Shown here one piece after another: positions 7,585 to 15,038 of a stretch of DNA of 32,774 bases (position 1 is the first letter of the stretch; each line of letters opens with the position of its first letter). The DNA comes from JBFYTX01 sp963739515 (GTDB taxonomy: Bacteria > Chloroflexota > Dehalococcoidia > Dehalococcoidales > RBG-16-60-22): NCBI GenBank assembly GCA_963739515.1, contig CAVUAO010000001.1, positions 1 through 32,774 on the forward strand, read 5' to 3'. Made by a program: the position numbers and the translations under genes. The notes below the pieces were generated by a model, which searched no databases, was not told the origin of the DNA, and saw nothing but the letters and a program-made list of their open reading frames with translations.

Positions 7585-8355
7585 ATGAAGATAAAAATGC
7601 TCGGTGCCCACAATATCGAATCGCGGGACAGTCGGTATATGAGTCTATTAATCGACGACGTTCTGGCGGTAGATGCCGGCGCGCTGACCTCCAGCCTATC
7701 CCCTGCCGAGCAGAAAAAGCTCAAGGCCGTCCTGCTCTCCCACCAGCACTACGACCATCTCCACGATGTGCCCGCCCTGGGGATGAATTACTACCTGTAC
7801 GAGAACACCCTGGACATTTATACCACTAAAGCTATCTATAACGTACTTGCCGCCAACCTGCTGAATGACATCGTTTATCCCGACTATTTCACCAAGCCGC
7901 CGGGAAAACCCTCCCTGCGGTTTAATGAACTGGAAGCCGGCAAGGAAGCCACCGTCGCCGGCTACACCGTGCTGCCCGTGAAGATGACTCACGGCGTGCC
8001 GACGGTCGGTTATCAGATAACCTCGACTGACGGTAAAAAGGTTTTCTATACGGCGGATACCGGGCCGGGTCTCGCCGACGTCTGGAAACAGATAGCGCCC
8101 GACCTCATTATCTGTGAAGTGACCATGCTAAATAAATACGAGGATTTCGCCCTGAGAGTAGGGCACCTCACCCCGGCGTTGTTCGCGCGGGAAATGGTGT
8201 CTTTCCGGGAGATTAAAGGCTACCTGCCGCCGATCATACTGGCGCATATGAACCCGATCGACGAGAAGGACATCAAGGCGGAAATCGCCGCGGCAACCGC
8301 GACCTTAAAAACGACCATTCGTTTCGGGCATGAGGGGATGCTGCTGCGGCTATAA
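7585..8355 (+). CDS. metallo-beta-lactamase-fold hydrolase
   Basis: MBL-fold hydrolase, 256 residues, cytoplasmic. The metal motif HQHYDH is at residues 53-58 (HxHxDH), followed by a metal-ligand His in KMTHGVP (about 136), the Asp of YTADTGPG and a final His region in ILAHMNP. The layout, with the LLSHQHYDHLHD strand loop and a GHLTP segment, resembles RNase Z-like or class II cyclic-nucleotide phosphodiesterase-like proteins, but no substrate can be assigned. It starts 12 nt after yhhQ with a GGAG-type site. The following Mut7-C gene begins near its stop codon. Confidence 0.8.
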   Translation: MKIKMLGAHNIESRDSRYMSLLIDDVLAVDAGALTSSLSPAEQKKLKAVLLSHQHYDHLHDVPALGMNYYLYENTLDIYTTKAIYNVLAANLLNDIVYPDYFTKPPGKPSLRFNELEAGKEATVAGYTVLPVKMTHGVPTVGYQITSTDGKKVFYTADTGPGLADVWKQIAPDLIICEVTMLNKYEDFALRVGHLTPALFAREMVSFREIKGYLPPIILAHMNPIDEKDIKAEIAAATATLKTTIRFGHEGMLLRL

Positions 8356-8374
8356 CAAGGGCGGAGGTGGCGCC

Positions 8375-8860
8375 ATCAGCGATTTACGGTTTATCGTCGA
8401 CCATAATGTGGGCAAGATGGCCCGGTGGCTCAGGACGATGGGTTACGATAGCCTTTTCTTTAATGGCGAAGACGATTCCGGCATGGTTAAACAGGCTATC
8501 GCCGGGGGCAGAGTTATCTTGACCCGTGATACGGGCATAATGTTGCGGCGGGCCATCACCAGCGGCAGGGTTAAAGCGGTATTAATCGAGAGCGAAGAGC
8601 CGGAGCAGCAGCTGCGCCAGTTGATGACCGTCTACGACCTCAAAGAGCAATGGCAGCCGTTTACCCTTTGCCTGGAGTGCAATCGGCCGCTGGCAAGCCG
8701 GAGCCGGGAGGAAGTGGCCGGGCGCGTGCCGCCCTACGTTTACCGGACGCAGACGCAATACATGGAGTGCCCGGAATGCCGCCGTATCTACTGGCGGGGG
8801 ACGCACTGGGAAGCGATGGTACGCAAGCTGGAAAAGCTGGTTAACGCTATTAGTAGCTGA
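8375..8860 (+). CDS. Mut7-C family protein (PIN-like RNase domain with zinc ribbon), probable ATC start
   Basis: About 161 residues. The N-terminal part RFIVDHNVGKMARWLRTMGYD is characteristic of Mut7-C proteins, with acidic residues in VDHN, NGEDD and LTRDTG that fit a PIN-like nuclease core. The C-terminal part has two CxxC knuckles, CLEC and CPEC, forming a zinc ribbon. The start is unusual: GGAGGTGG at 8363-8370 is spaced correctly for ATC at 8375, which begins the conserved region. The only in-frame ATG upstream (8330) lacks a ribosome site and would add a leader encoded by the Shine-Dalgarno itself. No GTG or TTG is available. The biochemical role of bacterial Mut7-C proteins is predicted RNase or RNA binding only. 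Confidence 0.75.
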   Translation: MSDLRFIVDHNVGKMARWLRTMGYDSLFFNGEDDSGMVKQAIAGGRVILTRDTGIMLRRAITSGRVKAVLIESEEPEQQLRQLMTVYDLKEQWQPFTLCLECNRPLASRSREEVAGRVPPYVYRTQTQYMECPECRRIYWRGTHWEAMVRKLEKLVNAISS

Positions 8861-8880
8861 ATATACCGGGGAGGAACGAT

Positions 8881-9474
8881 ATGAACGTTTACGAAGCAAC
8901 TCTTAAAAGGCGGTCGATAAGGCGGTTCAAGAGCAAAGCTGTGCCCTCTGAAGTCCTGGAGAAGTGCATCGACGCGGCGCGGCTGGCCCCGAGCGGCCGC
9001 AACCAGCAGGTGACCGAATACATCGTGATTAACGATGCCAGGGTGCTGCCGGGGATATTCGAGAATATCGGCGGCTCGGCAAAGCTGCCGCCGGATAAAG
9101 GGGGACCGCGCCCGGAACAGGCGCCCAAGGCTTATACCATCGTCCTGATAAACAAGACCCGGGAAGGCGACGTCAACCGCCGCCGGGTGACGCTGGTAGA
9201 CGTGGGGCTGGCGGCGGAGAACATCATGCTGACCGCCCTGGAACAGGGAATCGGCTGCTGCCCGATACTGATGTTCAACGAAGTCGATTTGAAGCTGATC
9301 CTGGATATACCGGAGGGATACGATATAGCTTTAGTCATCGCCATGGGCTATCCGGACGAAAGCCCGGTGGCGGATGTGGCTGCCGACTCCACCAATATTT
9401 GGGTGGATGATAAAGGGATAAGGCATGTGCCCAAGAGAAAGCTGGCGGACGTTATACATAAAAACAAATTTTAA
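8881..9474 (+). CDS. nitroreductase family FMN oxidoreductase
   Basis: Cytoplasmic flavoprotein of the nitroreductase superfamily, 197 residues. The N-terminus has the FMN phosphate motif RRSIRRF (residues 10-16), then AARLAPSGRNQQ, typical of the flavin site. Near the C-terminus DIALVIAMGYPDE contacts FMN in the family. The central region is short compared with classical NfsB enzymes and contains the Gly/Pro-rich KLPPDKGGPRPEQAPKA. A strong GGGGAGG precedes ATG by 6 nt. It is the last gene of the 5906-9474 plus-strand run, 20 nt after the Mut7-C gene. Members reduce nitro groups, quinones or enoate-like substrates; which one applies here is not visible. Confidence 0.88.
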   Translation: MNVYEATLKRRSIRRFKSKAVPSEVLEKCIDAARLAPSGRNQQVTEYIVINDARVLPGIFENIGGSAKLPPDKGGPRPEQAPKAYTIVLINKTREGDVNRRRVTLVDVGLAAENIMLTALEQGIGCCPILMFNEVDLKLILDIPEGYDIALVIAMGYPDESPVADVAADSTNIWVDDKGIRHVPKRKLADVIHKNKF

Positions 9475-9491
9475 GGTGAGAATACTAAGTA

Positions 9492-9565
9492 ATACCTCAC
9501 CCCCTGACCCCCTCTCCAAACAGATATTCTAAGTCAGGGCGTAAGCCCCTCTTAAGACGCCCGAT
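9492..9565. repeat. dispersed intergenic repeat, short copy
   Basis: The stretch with CTCACCCCCTGACCCCCTCT and, further on, CCCCTCTTAAGACGCCC resembles the longer copy at 27986-28095, which contains the same two blocks in the same order with a larger interior. It fills the gap between the convergent nitroreductase and MBL genes. Confidence 0.6.
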
Positions 9566-9583
9566 CAAACGATTTGGGTCGCC

Positions 9584-10432
9584 TTACTCTTCCCGCCAGT
9601 TCCAGTCGCGCCCGCCTTTGAAAACGGCGGCGTTCATCTCGTTGCTCAAGAAGATGAGGTTGGCATCGGGGAAGCGGGTGGCCATCGCGTAAAAGAACGC
9701 CCCGGTATCGTTCGTCCTCGCCAGCTCTTCTTCCGTAGCGACGAGGTAGTCTTTAGTAAAGCCGAACGACGAGTTATCGAAAGGCATCCCCGGCTTCTGG
9801 TGCCCCGGGATGACCACCTCCGCCCCCAGCTTCTCCAACCGCTCGATGTCCTTTATCCACTGGCGGCGCTCTTCCGCGGTAATCTCGCAGGTAAAAGGGT
9901 GCGCCTGGTTAAAGAGGACATCACTGCCGTAGAGGGTCTTTATCGAGGGAATCCAGACGACCGTGTTGTACTTGAGGTCGCCCATGATTTGCGGGAGAAC
10001 GTCGATGGGTTCGCCTTCCAGCTCGAAATAGTGCTTGGTAAGGGGCTCGATTTTCACTGCCCTGGTCGGCACGTTCGTCGGTCCGATAATGTTTCTCCAG
10101 TGGTCGATTTTGCCGAACATCTGCTTGTTGATGGTGCGGGCTACCTCGGGGAGGGCGATGACCTTCGCCTCCGGAAATGCCTCGACAATCGGCCCCAGCC
10201 CGAAGTAATGGTCGGGGTGGGCGTGGGTGATATAGATGGTCTCCAGGCGCTTGCCTGTTTCCAGTATCTCCGCCGCCACGCGGTGACCGTTGGAAAGACT
10301 CCACTGCGCGTCGATGAGGGCGGCGTCCTTCTCGCCTATGACGATTACCGAAGCGACGGCGAAACCGCTTTCGTCGCTGAAAAAAACTTTAGTTGATAAA
10401 GAACCCGGGTGATGATTGACTCTGACCTCCAT
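9584..10432 (-). CDS. metallo-beta-lactamase-fold protein
   Basis: MBL-fold hydrolase, 282 residues from ATG 10430-10432, chosen because GGAGGG lies 5 nt upstream; the frame opens 13 codons earlier without a site. The metal motif is HAHPDH at residues 70-75 (HxHxDH), with a conserved Asp in TLYGSDVLF, a later His in VIPGHQKPG, and an N-terminal strand ASVIVIGEKDAALIDAQ that is usual for the family. The general form fits stand-alone MBL proteins of many metabolic types (glyoxalase II-like, alkyl sulfatase-like); no specific substrate is supported. It is monocistronic with its own extended -10 promoter, and an array of direct repeats lies upstream of that promoter. Confidence 0.82.
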   Translation of the reverse strand: MEVRVNHHPGSLSTKVFFSDESGFAVASVIVIGEKDAALIDAQWSLSNGHRVAAEILETGKRLETIYITHAHPDHYFGLGPIVEAFPEAKVIALPEVARTINKQMFGKIDHWRNIIGPTNVPTRAVKIEPLTKHYFELEGEPIDVLPQIMGDLKYNTVVWIPSIKTLYGSDVLFNQAHPFTCEITAEERRQWIKDIERLEKLGAEVVIPGHQKPGMPFDNSSFGFTKDYLVATEEELARTNDTGAFFYAMATRFPDANLIFLSNEMNAAVFKGGRDWNWREE

Positions 10433-10461
10433 AGCAGCCCTCCAACACGAATATTTGCCTA

Positions 10462-10470
10462 ATTTTAGCA
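10462..10470 (-). promoter_or_regulatory. extended -10 promoter of the MBL gene
   Basis: On the minus strand TGC precedes TAAAAT (10462-10467), about 30 nt before the start codon. A matching -35 is weak (TTGCAT, 17 nt further upstream). Confidence 0.5.
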
Positions 10471-10522
10471 AGGATTAACGGGCAATGCAAAAGGGAGATA
10501 AACATTCTATCTTTAAAACAGG

Positions 10523-10708
10523 GATTCGTTTTTTTATTTTTTGGAAATTTGTAGCTGATTCGGTGCATTTTGTAGCTGTATTCGTTTTTCGATTTATGGT
10601 AAGCTAGCTTCAATTTTCAAAGTATTCGTTTTTCGATTTATGTAAAATTCAGCTATGATATCCGGGTATTCGTTTTTAGAGTTATGGTAAGTTGGCCGCC
10701 CCTATTCG
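10523..10708. repeat. array of short direct repeats, core 20 bp, period 44 bp
   Basis: The 20-mer TATTCGTTTTTCGATTTATG occurs exactly at 10579-10598 and 10623-10642 and with two mismatches at 10667-10686, giving two successive steps of exactly 44 bp. Shorter relatives beginning with (T/G)ATTCG occur near 10523, 10557 and 10703. Between cores the DNA differs, though an AGCT or GTAAG motif recurs after the core. TTTGTAGCTG occurs twice about 20 bp apart on the left side. Confidence 0.8.
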
Positions 10709-10795
10709 GTTGTTAAGATGCCAGCGGCTAGAGATATAAGTATAAAGGGGCGGGGGAAATAAGGAAGGGAAAGATGTCACTAATTCTCCCTCTTA

Positions 10796-10892
10796 TCCCT
10801 CCTTACGAAGGAGGGAAGCTGATTTATTAACAAGGGCGCAGCCTGCGAAGAGGGGGATGATTCTCCCTTAATCCCTCCTTACCAAGGAGGGA
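10796..10892. repeat. two copies of a short palindromic intergenic element
   Basis: TCCCTCCTT and AAGGAGGGA form 9-bp stems with 3-nt loops at 10796-10816 (loop ACG) and 10872-10892 (loop ACC). Each is preceded by ATTCTCCCT and a short spacer, so the two are copies in the same orientation. Confidence 0.75.
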
Positions 10893-10937
10893 AATAAAAA
10901 AGTGCAGAATGCTAAACAGGGAGTGAGGTAGAGACGG

Positions 10938-11022
10938 ATTCTTCGCTACGCTCAGAATGACAAGACAATGAGATTGCCACGTCGTCCCGATTGCATCGGG
11001 ACTCCTCGCAATGACAGATAGG
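10938..11022. repeat. dispersed repeat element with hairpin
   Basis: The stretch around ATTCTTCGCTACGCTCAGAA and CTCCTCGCAATGACA is of a type found scattered between genes in many bacterial genomes. It contains GTCCCGAT (10984-10991), a 3-nt loop and ATCGGGAC (10995-11002). It has one copy in this window. Confidence 0.5.
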
Positions 11023-11030
11023 GCTATCTC

Positions 11031-11059
11031 TTGACCGTAGTCACGTTTATTGCTACACT
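11031..11059 (+). promoter_or_regulatory. promoter of the nnr-coaX-coaBC-valS operon
   Basis: TTGACC (11031-11036) and TACACT (11054-11059) are 17 nt apart, with TGC immediately before the -10. The start codon of nnr is 22 nt further on, and GGAG lies between. Confidence 0.62.
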
Positions 11060-11081
11060 CAATGAAACGGAGTCAACATAA

Positions 11082-12632
11082 ATGAAAATCGTCACCGCCG
11101 AGCAGATGAGGCAGATAGACCGGGAGTGTGTCCGCCGGGGGATACCGGTGAGCACGCTCATGGAGAACGCCGGCCGGGCCGTGGCTGAAGAAGTAAGGGC
11201 TGGCCTCGGCAATATGGAAAACCGGCAAATCCTGTTCTTGATTGGTGGGGGGAATAACGGAGGGGACGGCCTGGTGGCCGCCCGCTACCTTAAAGAGTGC
11301 GGAGCTATAGTTGGTATTTATCTCTGCGCACCCAGACCACCCGAAGATACCAATCTCAAGCTGGCGCAGGAGCGGGGCATCGCCTGTATCGAAGCTAACC
11401 AGGACAAAGGTCTGAAAAAGCTCGACGACCTGCTGGTAAACGCCGCGTGCGTCATCGATGCGCTGCTGGGTACCGGTAAAATTCGACCTCTTGAAGGTGT
11501 TTTCCGGCAGGCGTTAGAAAAGGCCACCCGGGCGCGCAAAGACCGCGGCGTAAAAATCATCGCCATCGATTTACCGTCCGGCATGGACGCCGATACCGGC
11601 GCCGTCGACCCCGCCTGCCCTTATGCGGATATCACCGTCACGCTGGGCTTCCCCAAGCTAGGATTATTCAACTTCCCCGGGGCGGAAAGGGTGGGGAAGC
11701 TAAAGATAGCGGACATCGGCATACCGGAAGACCTCGCGGAATCCGTCACCACCGAGCTTATCGATCGTCAATGGGCCAAGAGCGCCCTCCCCGAGCGTCC
11801 CCTCAACGCCAACAAAGGGGTCTTCGGGCGGGTGCTGGTCACGGCCGGCTCGTTAAACTATATCGGGGCGGCCTACCTGGCGTGCAGCGGCGCCCTGCGC
11901 GCCGGGGCGGGGCTGGTCACGCTGGCGACCGCCGGCAGCCTGCAGCCCATCCTCGCGGCCAAGCTGACCGAGGTCACTTATTTGCCCCTGCCGGAAGCGC
12001 AGCCCGGCTTCATATCGGTCGAAGCCGGCGATGTCATTACACAACACTGCAACCAGTACGATTGCCTTCTCCTGGGCTGCGGCCTGGGGCAGGACCCATC
12101 CACCGTTGAGTTTGAAAGCTCGCTTATCCTGGAAAAAGAGCTGCCGCTGCCGGTGCTGGATGCCGACGCCATCAATATCCTGCCCAAGATACCGGAATGG
12201 TGGCAATGGCTCACCGAGGATGCTATACTGACGCCGCACCCCGGGGAAATGTCCCGGCTATGCGGCCTGAGCATTGACGAAATCCAGGCGGACAGACTGG
12301 GCATCACGCGGCAGTTCGCCGCGGAGTGGCACCAGACGATTGTCCTGAAGGGGGCTTATACCGTCATCGCTACCACGGACGGCCGTTGCCGGGTCAGCCC
12401 GTTCGCCAACCCGGGACTGGCTTCGGCGGGGACGGGCGACGTGCTGGCGGGGGTCATCGCGGGACTGGTAGCGCAGGGGCTGGCGCCCTTCGACGCGGCA
12501 TCGCTCGGCGTGTACTTGCACGGCGCCGCCGGGGAAATGGTCAAGGAAAAAATGGGCGACGCCGGCATGATTGCCTCCGACCTGCTGCCGGCGCTGCCGC
12601 TGACGATAAAGCAACTGAAAAACGGGGGTTGA
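11082..12632 (+). CDS. nnr: bifunctional NAD(P)H-hydrate epimerase / ADP-dependent dehydratase
   Basis: Metabolite repair enzyme that rescues hydrated NADH and NADPH, 516 residues, the normal size of the fused form. The N-terminal YjeF_N domain (about 1-215) is the epimerase, with the nucleotide loop GGGNNGGDG at 55-63. The C-terminal domain (about 230-510) belongs to the ribokinase-like dehydratases, with KGVFGRVLVTAGS at its start, TPHPGEMSRL, and the anion-hole/catalytic motif GTGD at 450-453 (Asp453 as base). It heads a tightly packed operon; coaX starts 13 nt after its stop. Linkage with CoA genes is logical, as both concern cofactor supply. Confidence 0.95.
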   Translation: MKIVTAEQMRQIDRECVRRGIPVSTLMENAGRAVAEEVRAGLGNMENRQILFLIGGGNNGGDGLVAARYLKECGAIVGIYLCAPRPPEDTNLKLAQERGIACIEANQDKGLKKLDDLLVNAACVIDALLGTGKIRPLEGVFRQALEKATRARKDRGVKIIAIDLPSGMDADTGAVDPACPYADITVTLGFPKLGLFNFPGAERVGKLKIADIGIPEDLAESVTTELIDRQWAKSALPERPLNANKGVFGRVLVTAGSLNYIGAAYLACSGALRAGAGLVTLATAGSLQPILAAKLTEVTYLPLPEAQPGFISVEAGDVITQHCNQYDCLLLGCGLGQDPSTVEFESSLILEKELPLPVLDADAINILPKIPEWWQWLTEDAILTPHPGEMSRLCGLSIDEIQADRLGITRQFAAEWHQTIVLKGAYTVIATTDGRCRVSPFANPGLASAGTGDVLAGVIAGLVAQGLAPFDAASLGVYLHGAAGEMVKEKMGDAGMIASDLLPALPLTIKQLKNGG

Positions 12633-12645
12633 AGAGGAGGCTAAA

Positions 12646-13413
12646 ATGCTGCTGGCTTTCGATATCGGCAATACCAACGTAAAAGCGGGCGTTTTCGAGG
12701 GCGACAAGCTGCTCGCTAACTTCAACCTGGCGACGCATGTCAACCAGATGCCCGACGAATATGCTGTTTTTATACTTAACCTGCTGCGCCAGCGCGGGAT
12801 AGAGCCGGCCGACATCAAAGAAGGCGCCATAAGCTGCGTCGTCCCGCCTTTGACAACGACCTTCACCGACCTTTTCCAGAAATACTTCGAAATCAAACCG
12901 CTGGTGGTCGGCCCGGGCATTAAGACGGGCATACGCATCCGCTATGAAAATCCGCGGGAACTGGGGGGCGACCGCATTTCCAACGCGGCGGGCGCGCTCA
13001 GTCTCTATCAGCCGCCGATTATCGTGGTAGCCCTGGGGACGGCCACCGCCTTCGACACGATATCCAAGGAAGGCGATTACCTCGGGGGGGCGGTCGCTCC
13101 GGGCATTGCCATCGCCGCGGAAGCGCTTTACACCCGCACCGCCGCGCTGCCCCGCATCGAGCTGGTGCGCCCCAAACAGGCCATCGGCGGCAATACCCCG
13201 GCGGCGATGCAGTCCGGCATTATCTTCGGCTATGCCGGGCTTATCGACGGCATCGTCGAACGCATCCAAAAAGAGCTGGGGAAAAAGGCGATGGTGGTCG
13301 CCACCGGCGGCTATGCCGATATCCTCGCCAAAGAGACGAAGTCCATCAACGAGGTCAATCCCAACCTGACGCTCATCGGCATCAGGGTCATCCACGACCT
13401 GAACCGCGCCTAG
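12646..13413 (+). CDS. coaX: type III pantothenate kinase
   Basis: Phosphorylates pantothenate, the first step of CoA synthesis, 255 residues as expected. The phosphate-1 motif DIGNTNVKAGVF is at 6-17, the CoaX signature PRELGGDR at 103-110 with the probable catalytic Asp109, and the second phosphate motif at 129-137 reads ALGTATAFD. Many CoaX proteins have Asp where this one has Ala129. A Gly-rich loop VATGGYAD lies near the C-terminus. The Shine-Dalgarno is GAGGAGG. It is directly followed by coaBC, so the operon provides the consecutive CoA steps; pantetheine-phosphate adenylyltransferase and dephospho-CoA kinase are not in the window. Confidence 0.94.
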   Translation: MLLAFDIGNTNVKAGVFEGDKLLANFNLATHVNQMPDEYAVFILNLLRQRGIEPADIKEGAISCVVPPLTTTFTDLFQKYFEIKPLVVGPGIKTGIRIRYENPRELGGDRISNAAGALSLYQPPIIVVALGTATAFDTISKEGDYLGGAVAPGIAIAAEALYTRTAALPRIELVRPKQAIGGNTPAAMQSGIIFGYAGLIDGIVERIQKELGKKAMVVATGGYADILAKETKSINEVNPNLTLIGIRVIHDLNRA

Positions 13414-13430
13414 CCGGCAAGGAGACAGCG

Positions 13431-14615
13431 ATGTTACAGAACAAGACCATAGTGCTGGGGATAACGGGGGGCATCGCGGCTTACAAGGCGGCCGACCTTG
13501 CCAGCAAGCTGACGCAGGCCGGCGCCAGCGTGGAAACGGTCATGACCGAGGCCGCCACCAAGATGATTACGCCCCTGACGCTACGCAACCTAACGCACCG
13601 GCCCGTGGTCACCGATATGTTCCAGCTCGCCTCCGAGTGGAGCGAGCAGCACATCGCCCTGGCGGAAGCCGCTGACGCCGTGATCATCGCCCCGGCGACC
13701 GCCAATACGATATCGAAGCTCGCGGCGGGCATCGCCGATAACATGCTGGGGTGCGTCGTGCTGGCGACCCGAGCGCCGGTCATCATCGCGCCCGCCATGA
13801 ACGATATCATGTACCGGAACGCCGTCACGCAGGAAAACCTCGGCAAACTCAAAGCCAGGGGTTTTACGGTCATCGAGCCGGAGTACGGGCGGCTGGCCTC
13901 GGGGAAAATGGGGAAGGGTCGACTGCCCGAAACGGCCAAAATAATCGAGGTCATCGAGCGGGTGCTGGGACAAAAAAGAGATTTGGAAGGCAAACGCATC
14001 GTGGTAACGGCTGGCGGCACGCAGGAGCCCATCGACCCCGTTCGGCATATCGGGAACAGGTCGTCAGGTAAAATGGGCTACGCTTTAGCCGAGGCGGCGC
14101 GAGACAGAGGGGCCAAGGTCACGCTCATCAGCGCCAATGCCTCGCTGGATGAACCGGCCGGCGTGACAGTCGTTAAAGTCCAGACGGCGGCGGAGATGAA
14201 AAAGGCGGTAGCCGGGGCGGTCAAGAAAGCCGACGTCCTGCTCATGGCGGCGGCGGTGGCGGACTATCAGCCGCAGACGACCGCAAAATCCAAAATTAAA
14301 AAAGAAAGCAAGCAGCAATTAACTTTAAAGCTGGTCAAGACGCCGGATATTATCAGCGAGGTCAAGGGCGACTTTATTAAAGTGGGCTTTGCCGCCGAGA
14401 GCGAGGACCTGGTAGCCAACGCCAAAAAGAAGCTGGCGGCTAAGGGCCTCGACCTGATTATCGCCAACGACATCACCGCGCCGGACAGCGGCTTCGACGT
14501 GGACACCAACAGGGTGGTGATCATCGATAAGAAGGGCAAGACGGAAGAGCTGCCGCTGATGAGCAAAAGAGAGGTGGCGGACAAAGTGCTGGACAGGGTG
14601 AAGGGGTTACTATAA
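13431..14615 (+). CDS. coaBC: bifunctional phosphopantothenoylcysteine decarboxylase / phosphopantothenate-cysteine ligase
   Basis: Two consecutive CoA steps: ligation of cysteine to 4'-phosphopantothenate (CoaB, C-terminal, about 185-394) and FMN-dependent decarboxylation (CoaC, N-terminal, about 1-180). It is 394 residues, normal. Visible motifs are GGIAAYKA at the FMN fold, the catalytic His in EQHIALA, PAMNDIMYRN (the PAMNxxM loop), and in CoaB GGTQEPIDPVRHIGNRSSGKMG and the KIKK loop. In the CoaC substrate flap the usual ACG reads ASG, with Ser157 at the position of E. coli Cys158. The stop overlaps the next start (TAATG). Confidence 0.95.
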   Translation: MLQNKTIVLGITGGIAAYKAADLASKLTQAGASVETVMTEAATKMITPLTLRNLTHRPVVTDMFQLASEWSEQHIALAEAADAVIIAPATANTISKLAAGIADNMLGCVVLATRAPVIIAPAMNDIMYRNAVTQENLGKLKARGFTVIEPEYGRLASGKMGKGRLPETAKIIEVIERVLGQKRDLEGKRIVVTAGGTQEPIDPVRHIGNRSSGKMGYALAEAARDRGAKVTLISANASLDEPAGVTVVKVQTAAEMKKAVAGAVKKADVLLMAAAVADYQPQTTAKSKIKKESKQQLTLKLVKTPDIISEVKGDFIKVGFAAESEDLVANAKKKLAAKGLDLIIANDITAPDSGFDVDTNRVVIIDKKGKTEELPLMSKREVADKVLDRVKGLL

Positions 14616-15031
14616 TGCACATCCGGCCCTTTACGGTGAAGGATAAAAACGCCGTCATCGAGCTGTGGCGGAAATGTAATCTGATACGTCCTCAAAATAA
14701 TCCCCAAAAAGACGTCGAAAGAAAGTTGAAAGTCAACCCGGAGCTATTTTTAGTCGGTTTGCTTGACGGCAAATTGGTCGCCACGGCGATGGGTGGTTAC
14801 GAGGGGCACCGGGGATGGGTCAACTATCTGGGAGTCGAACCTGCCTGCCGGCATCAGGGGCTGGGGAGGCAGATGATGGAAAATCTCGAGAAAAAGCTCC
14901 TGGAAAGAGGCTGCCCTAAGCTCAATTTACAGGTGCTGGCTGATAACACTGAAGCGCTGAAATTTTACGAGCGTATCGGCTACAAGAGAGATGAAGTGGT
15001 CAGTATGGGCAAAAGACTGACACCGGACTGA
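14615..15031 (+). CDS. GNAT family acetyltransferase, YpeA-like
   Basis: N-acetyltransferase of 138 residues. The acetyl-CoA pyrophosphate loop reads CRHQGLGRQMM (about 83-93), following the strand WVNYLGVEP, and the C-terminal part NTEALKFYERIGYKRDEVVSMGKRL is typical. The N-terminal half, with LWRKCNLIRPQNNPQKDVERKL and AMGGYEGHRGW, matches the E. coli YpeA subgroup closely as I recall it. The substrate of YpeA proteins is not known to me. The start overlaps the coaBC stop by one base, so translation is coupled. Confidence 0.88.
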   Translation: MHIRPFTVKDKNAVIELWRKCNLIRPQNNPQKDVERKLKVNPELFLVGLLDGKLVATAMGGYEGHRGWVNYLGVEPACRHQGLGRQMMENLEKKLLERGCPKLNLQVLADNTEALKFYERIGYKRDEVVSMGKRLTPD

Positions 15032-15038
15032 TGCTGCA

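Larger units (their letters stand above)
10433..11081. other. 649-bp non-coding region rich in repeats
   Basis: No credible gene. From left to right it holds the promoter of the minus-strand MBL gene, the 44-bp-period direct repeats (10523-10708), two palindromes of one family (10796-10816 and 10872-10892), a dispersed element with ATTCTTCGCTACGCTCAGAA (about 10938-11022) that includes a hairpin, and the promoter of the nnr operon. Confidence 0.85.

Noticed and set aside
10389..10613. 74-residue minus-strand frame overlapping the MBL gene start
   Set aside because: It runs through the promoter and repeat array and shares no similarity with any family.
10523..10708. CRISPR array
   Set aside because: The repeat core is 20 bp and the gap 24 bp, copies are few and degenerate, and there is no cas gene or leader. 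Period and size do not fit known CRISPR arrays.
12541..13395. 284-residue open frame antisense to coaX
   Set aside because: The coding strand is clearly nnr-coaX; the antisense frame has no domain.
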